NCBI GenBank assembly: GCA_030588935.1 | Contig: JAUUWR010000014.1 | Location: forward strand, 1 to 15,888 | DNA: 15,888 nucleotides | Direction of reading: 5' to 3' | Source: a bacterium | GTDB taxonomy: Archaea > Nanobdellota > Nanobdellia > Pacearchaeales > GW2011-AR1 | Shown here: positions 13,307 to 15,888 of the stretch, piece by piece | Numbering within the stretch: the first letter of the stretch is position 1 | How the letters are laid out: each line of letters begins with the position of its first letter | Program-made: the position numbers and the translations under genes | The notes under the pieces: generated by a model | What the model saw: the letters and a program-made list of their open reading frames with translations, nothing else | Told to the model about the DNA's origin: nothing | Databases searched by the model: none

Positions 13307-13387
13307 AAGAAAAACTTAAATAATCTTTCTATATATTTAATTAAATAAATGTTTAAATATGTGGAGAGGGTTCTAAATGAGAAGATG
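13307..13387 (+). promoter_or_regulatory. Promoter and leader module, gene 13385
   Basis: AAGAAAAACTTAAATAA (13307-13323; TATA centre about 13319) is 66 bases before the ATG at 13385. A second AT-rich element, GTTTAAATATG, and the leader TGGAGAGGGTTCT follow. The whole stretch is closely similar to 13665-13742. Confidence 0.55.
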
Positions 13388-13681
13388 GCAAATATCATAT
13401 GTCAAAAAGCAGAAGATTGCCCTGTTTATAGCTGCTGGACAGATCCTACATCAAAAAAACATAAAAGATTAGATGTTATAGGAAAAGATAAACATAAAAG
13501 ATATTATTGTATTGCTCTAAATCATTTACCTTATGATGTTCCTAAGTCAAGACGAGCAGAAGTTACGCAAGAGGCAAAAAATAATTTAATTAAAAGAGTT
13601 CGTACTTCTACTCTTGATTTAACATGTTCTGTCTTAGAACTATTAAATAATTCTATAATTCCAAAAGAAAAACTTAAATAA
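13385..13681 (+). CDS. Small Cys-rich hypothetical protein, 98 aa
   Basis: No family is recognised. Four cysteines near the N-terminus (Cys6, Cys12, Cys17 in CQKAEDCPVYSC, and Cys42 in RYYC) could bind zinc or an iron-sulfur cluster. The second half is helical (VTQEAKNNLIKRV...LDLTCSVLELL). An ATG at 13349 would extend the frame, but it lies in promoter/leader sequence, and in the duplicated promoter at 13665-13742 the same position reads AAG, so I reject it. The last residues, KEKLK and stop, are encoded by the TATA element of the next gene. Confidence 0.6.
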   Translation: MANIICQKAEDCPVYSCWTDPTSKKHKRLDVIGKDKHKRYYCIALNHLPYDVPKSRRAEVTQEAKNNLIKRVRTSTLDLTCSVLELLNNSIIPKEKLK

Positions 13682-13742
13682 CTTAGAATATATTCAATTA
13701 AATAAAAGTTTAAATATGTATGGAGAGCTCTGAATGGAGATG
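13665..13742 (+). promoter_or_regulatory. Promoter and leader module, gene 13740
   Basis: AAGAAAAACTTAAATAA (13665-13681) is identical to the start of the previous module and overlaps the last codons and stop of the 13385 gene. TATA centre about 13677, 63 bases before the ATG at 13740. The leader reads TGGAGAGCTCTGAATG. Confidence 0.55.
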
Positions 13743-14048
13743 GACAACTATACATTAAGTCAGCTTGCCTGGCCATATCAAGTAGCTGTTAGTTTATATG
13801 AATTTGAGGAGAGAGGACAGAGACCAACACCAGAGGATATTCAACGAGATTTAGAAGAGAGACTAAAAGAACCTGTACCTTTAGAACATGTAACAGGACA
13901 GTTAGAAGCAGAAGAGGAAGCAAATCAAGTAAAAAAGCATAAAGATAGAACTTATTCTTTGCCTAATGATGTTAAAGAAACTTTGAAGGATTCTATAATG
14001 GATATGCAGATTATGACAGATGAAGAATTTAATAGAATAGGTTTGTAA
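13740..14048 (+). CDS. Possible winged-helix protein, 102 aa
   Basis: The protein reads as a small winged helix: helix 1 QLAWPYQVAVSLYEFEERG, helix 2 TPEDIQRDLEERL, helix 3 LEHVTGQLEAEEEANQ, then a wing KKHKDRTYSLPNDVKETLKD. The RTYSL...VKETL ending resembles PadR-type or other small regulators, where it reads TYxLTxxGxE. It is acidic apart from the wing, so DNA binding is not certain. The start at 13740 matches sister genes; the in-frame ATG six bases upstream (13734) is equally possible. It has its own promoter and ends before the promoter of the next gene. Confidence 0.6.
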   Translation: MDNYTLSQLAWPYQVAVSLYEFEERGQRPTPEDIQRDLEERLKEPVPLEHVTGQLEAEEEANQVKKHKDRTYSLPNDVKETLKDSIMDMQIMTDEEFNRIGL

Positions 14049-14080
14049 ATTATTTCTTAGCAATTTTCCATACTCGGAGA

Positions 14081-14151
14081 AAAGCTTATAAACTCTAAAT
14101 TTCTCATATTTTAACCTGATGGGGAGAGAGTTCTGATGAATGTTGAAAATG
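14081..14151 (+). promoter_or_regulatory. Promoter and leader module, gene 14149
   Basis: AAAGCTTATAAAC (TATA centre about 14089) is 60 bases before the ATG at 14149. The leader GGGGAGAGAGTTCTGATG starts at 14121, identical over 18 bases to the one at 12901. An ATG at 14136 opens the 7-codon frame MNVENGI. Confidence 0.6.
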
Positions 14152-14550
14152 GAATTTGATAAAACATTAGAAGTAGTATATGAGGAAATCCCTTTTAATC
14201 AAATTAGGAGCGTTCATTCTTTTTTAGAAGAGTTACCTATAAGGGTAGAAAATAAAACTTTCGATGTTGATAAAAGGAAGAAAAATATTAAATTAAGAAT
14301 AGAGGGAAAAATACTTGAAAGCGGAAACATTTGTTTGAGTATGTGGCCAGACAAAACAACTACATCAAGAACACCAAGAATTTCAGTTGCTTATTATGGT
14401 CTTGAAAAATTATCTGGAGAAGATTATGAAATAAAATCAGAGTTACTTGTCAAACCCTGCGTTTCAATTACAAGGAAAAAAGATATAACATTTGATATTT
14501 ACACAATAAATAAAAATATCCAAAACTCTCAAAGCGAAAGAGAGGAGTGA
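14149..14550 (+). CDS. Hypothetical protein, 133 aa
   Basis: No family is recognised. It looks like a soluble beta-rich protein (NIKLRIEGKILESGNICLSM, RISVAYYGLEKLSG, KDITFDIYTI) with an N-terminal helix. It has two Cys (NICLSM, KPCVSI). The start at 14149 was chosen by the leader spacing shared with 12929; ATG at 14140 in the same frame would give three extra residues. It has its own promoter and is followed after only six bases by the next gene, so it heads a small operon running to the end of the window. Confidence 0.6.
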   Translation: MEFDKTLEVVYEEIPFNQIRSVHSFLEELPIRVENKTFDVDKRKKNIKLRIEGKILESGNICLSMWPDKTTTSRTPRISVAYYGLEKLSGEDYEIKSELLVKPCVSITRKKDITFDIYTINKNIQNSQSEREE

Positions 14551-14559
14551 GTGAAGATG
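14540..14559 (+). promoter_or_regulatory. Short leader, gene 14557
   Basis: GAGAGGAGTGAGTGAAGATGG is a shortened form of the shared leader, keeping a purine-rich ribosome site and the GTGAAGATGG start context but without TTCTGAT. It overlaps the end of the preceding gene and has no TATA box. Confidence 0.45.
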
Positions 14560-14856
14560 GCAAAAGAAATTAAACCAACAGGAAAAGTATTTGTGAATAA
14601 GAACTATCATATCGAAGGATTTAATGAACAATTTTTTCAGTTAGAAGTAATAATTGATGAAACAGTTACTAGATTACAAGCAGAAGGAGAGATTCCAGAC
14701 AAATGTTTTTATGATATAAGACACTCTACAATAAAAAATTTGAATATAATTCCTTTGAATGCAAAACCTAAATCATATCAGATTAAATGTAAATGTAGAA
14801 ATTCTTGGACAATGGAGGATGTTAATAAAGAATTCGGACCTTTAGAATATAAATAA
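14557..14856 (+). CDS. Hypothetical protein, 99 aa
   Basis: No family is recognised. Sequence: an N-terminal strand region (KEIKPTGKVFVNKNYHIEGF), a helix (VIIDETVTRLQAEGEI), then KSYQIKCKCRNSWTMEDV, where two Cys sit as CxC. The fold appears to be alpha/beta and soluble. The ATG at 14557 is preceded in frame by GTG (14551), so an MKM start is possible. It lies six bases after the previous gene and 38 before the next. Confidence 0.6.
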   Translation: MAKEIKPTGKVFVNKNYHIEGFNEQFFQLEVIIDETVTRLQAEGEIPDKCFYDIRHSTIKNLNIIPLNAKPKSYQIKCKCRNSWTMEDVNKEFGPLEYK

Positions 14857-14869
14857 TAAACCTAAAAAG

Positions 14870-14897
14870 GGAAGGAGAGTTCTGATATGTGAAGATG
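14870..14897 (+). promoter_or_regulatory. Leader, gene 14895
   Basis: AAGGGAAGGAGAGTTCTGAT followed by ATGTGAAGATGG. It has no TATA box, so it works inside an operon. The upstream ATG at 14887 is followed at once by TGA, making a minimal start-stop frame eight bases before the gene start. Confidence 0.55.
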
Positions 14898-15170
14898 GGA
14901 AAACGAAAACCTTTAGAACAATTTGCAGATGATGTGCACAAGGGAGATGTAATTCTATTAACTGCTTATCATCAAAGAAAAGAGATTGTAGGGTGGTTTC
15001 AAGGGTTCCATCCAAAAGATGATCACCATGGTTTTAAAGAAATTGCAAAATTTAACGATACTTCCCCAGACAATTATGACAATTACCATCATTTAAATCT
15101 TAAAACAAGAATATTACCTGGTGAAGGAAAAATAACAAGCTACCAAATCTTAAAAAGAGCTAAGAAATAA
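14895..15170 (+). CDS. Small hypothetical protein, 91 aa, possible SH3-like barrel
   Basis: No family is recognised. The pattern HKGDVILLTAYHQRKEIVGWFQGFHP, then FKEIAKFNDTS, and TRILPGEGKITSYQILKRAKK suggests a small beta barrel (SH3-like or Sm-like), with a basic tail. Several His (HPKDDHHGF, NYHHLNL) might bind metal. The ATG at 14895 is preferred; the GTG at 14889 in frame is the alternative. It belongs to the same operon as its neighbours, spaced 38 and 48 bases. Confidence 0.6.
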   Translation: MGKRKPLEQFADDVHKGDVILLTAYHQRKEIVGWFQGFHPKDDHHGFKEIAKFNDTSPDNYDNYHHLNLKTRILPGEGKITSYQILKRAKK

Positions 15171-15198
15171 AATGCTCAACAAAATAAAACAATTAGTT

Positions 15199-15221
15199 TG
15201 GGGTGATGGATGTTGAAGATG
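15199..15221 (+). promoter_or_regulatory. Leader, gene 15219
   Basis: GGGGTGATGG followed by ATGTTGAAGATGG. Here the purine-rich part includes a canonical GGTGAT ribosome site. An ATG at 15206 opens the 7-codon frame MDVEDGK, ending inside the gene. Confidence 0.5.
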
Positions 15222-15665
15222 GGAAATAAAATGGAAGAAAATAGCCCTAAAGAAGTTGAGAAAGAATCCTTGACTATAACAAGAACAGAAACTGGAGAAG
15301 AATTAAGGTCTCTTATAGATTTTGGAGGAGATACAATTACACTAAGTTCTTATTTCAACAAAGCTAAAGATAATGTTCCTTATTTTGTTAAAAAAGTTGA
15401 ATTAGTTGGAAAAAAACCAACCTCTAGAGGAAAAAGTAGGGGAAGGTTAAAAATGATTTTAACTGAACCAATCGCCCCTCATGAATGCAGATATGGAAAA
15501 AGTTATTGTTTTTACACCATTTTACAAAGGCCATATGTAACAAATCTTGATGTAATGCTTGAGATGAGTACTCTAGAAAGAAAGTTTAAAAAAGGGTTTG
15601 CAAAGTTTAGAGGGAATAGAATGGCAAATGTTAGATTTTTATATCTCAAACCCTTAGAAAGATAA
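15219..15665 (+). CDS. Hypothetical protein, 148 aa
   Basis: No family is recognised. After a polar N-terminus the protein looks beta-rich and basic (DTITLSSYFNKAKD, PYFVKKVELVGKKP, a flexible SRGKSRGRLK, KSYCFYTILQRPYV, then KKGFAKFRGNRMANVRF). It could be a nucleic-acid or capsid-like protein; nothing confirms either. The two Cys are in HECRYGKSYC. The start is uncertain among ATG 15210, 15219 and 15231; I chose 15219 by leader spacing. It is part of the orphan operon. Confidence 0.6.
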   Translation: MGNKMEENSPKEVEKESLTITRTETGEELRSLIDFGGDTITLSSYFNKAKDNVPYFVKKVELVGKKPTSRGKSRGRLKMILTEPIAPHECRYGKSYCFYTILQRPYVTNLDVMLEMSTLERKFKKGFAKFRGNRMANVRFLYLKPLER

Positions 15666-15683
15666 ATCAAATTTAACCCAAAA

Positions 15684-15713
15684 AGGGAAAGAGAGTTCTG
15701 ATGTGTGAAGATG
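15684..15713 (+). promoter_or_regulatory. Leader, gene 15711
   Basis: AAGGGAAAGAGAGTTCTGAT then GTGTGAAGATGG, nearly identical to the leader at 14870. An ATG at 15701 opens the 9-codon frame MCEDGKRIL, ten bases before and out of frame with the gene start. No TATA box is seen. Confidence 0.55.
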
Positions 15714-15888
15714 GCAAAAGAATACTGTAAAAAATTAATTCCCAATGAATTTTATAGACATTATCCTGACCTTTTTGATAATAAATATTATGTTATTTGT
15801 AGGAGTGATGAAAATGGTGTTCTAAGAGATAAAAATGGAGAAGTTCAAACATTAGTGATGTGTAGTCGCATTCTTAATCTTCAAGAAG
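15711..15888 (+). CDS. Partial hypothetical protein, runs off the window
   Basis: The open frame starts MAKEYCKKLIPNEFYRHYPD and continues LFDNKYYVICRSDENG to the window edge without a stop (59 codons seen). The start follows the full shared leader. The visible part looks like a small alpha/beta protein, with Cys at positions 6, 32 and 52. No family is recognised, and its end is outside the window. Confidence 0.55.
   Translation, partial: MAKEYCKKLIPNEFYRHYPDLFDNKYYVICRSDENGVLRDKNGEVQTLVMCSRILNLQE

Noticed and set aside
13349..13384. Upstream ATG extending the 98-aa gene
   Set aside because: It lies in promoter/leader sequence; the duplicated module at 13665-13742 has AAG at the matching position.
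13531..13776. Minus-strand 81-codon frame
   Set aside because: Antisense to two plus-strand genes and their promoter, with no start signal of its own.
15512..15745. Minus-strand 77-codon frame
   Set aside because: Antisense to the 148-aa gene and the leader of the next gene; no promoter or ribosome site.

Overview
The window is AT-rich and reads as archaeal. Genes are packed head to tail with 1-4 base gaps or ATGA overlaps, many starts sit in an 'aaaATG' context, and several starts lie about 26 bases downstream of a TATA box, as in leaderless archaeal genes. Family content (a DUF2080-like transposon-associated protein, small winged-helix regulators, many short orphan proteins) fits a small-genome DPANN-type archaeon or one of its mobile elements. 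That placement is inference; no rRNA or ribosomal marker gene is present.

Region 1 (1-8440). A short minus-strand orphan (23-280) is followed by a long plus-strand operon (439-8425). It holds two orphans, a DUF1284-like Cys protein, an 11-codon mini-ORF, an intact B12-type radical SAM protein, a HAD-like protein with eroded catalytic motifs, a protein with a possible nucleotide-binding fold fused to a C-terminal winged helix, and a second B12-type radical SAM protein whose first cluster cysteine is Tyr. Three small orphans and a nucleoside 2-deoxyribosyltransferase-like protein close it. Tight spacing from 2361 to 8425 suggests one transcript, possibly an undescribed modification pathway; its substrate cannot be read from the sequence.

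Region 2 (8443-10470). Two divergent DNA-binding proteins share a promoter with a 22-bp palindromic operator candidate. A 500-base stretch follows with a possible structured RNA (9074-9179), whose predicted TATA-driven start coincides with its closing stem. After it come a doubtful 77-aa ORF and a 308-aa orphan carrying a perfect 24-bp palindrome in its coding sequence.

Region 3 (10409-12789). This is a mobile-element zone. Two coupled minus-strand mini-genes, one like the N-terminus of a transposase, have 12-bp direct repeats flanking their TATA box. Divergently there is a DUF2080-like protein with a palindrome up to its start codon, then a SWIM/zinc-ribbon/DDE transposase. A winged-helix membrane protein overlaps the transposase end.

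Region 4 (12790-15888). A run of seven short orphan genes, the last cut by the window edge, are nearly all preceded by the same leader, GGGAGAGAGTTCTGAT then about 10-13 bases then AARATGG. Where the gene has its own promoter, the TATA box lies 60-66 bases before the start. The same promoter plus leader drives the radical SAM operon at 439. This shared module, often containing an overlapping upstream mini-ORF, is the most striking unexplained pattern in the window.
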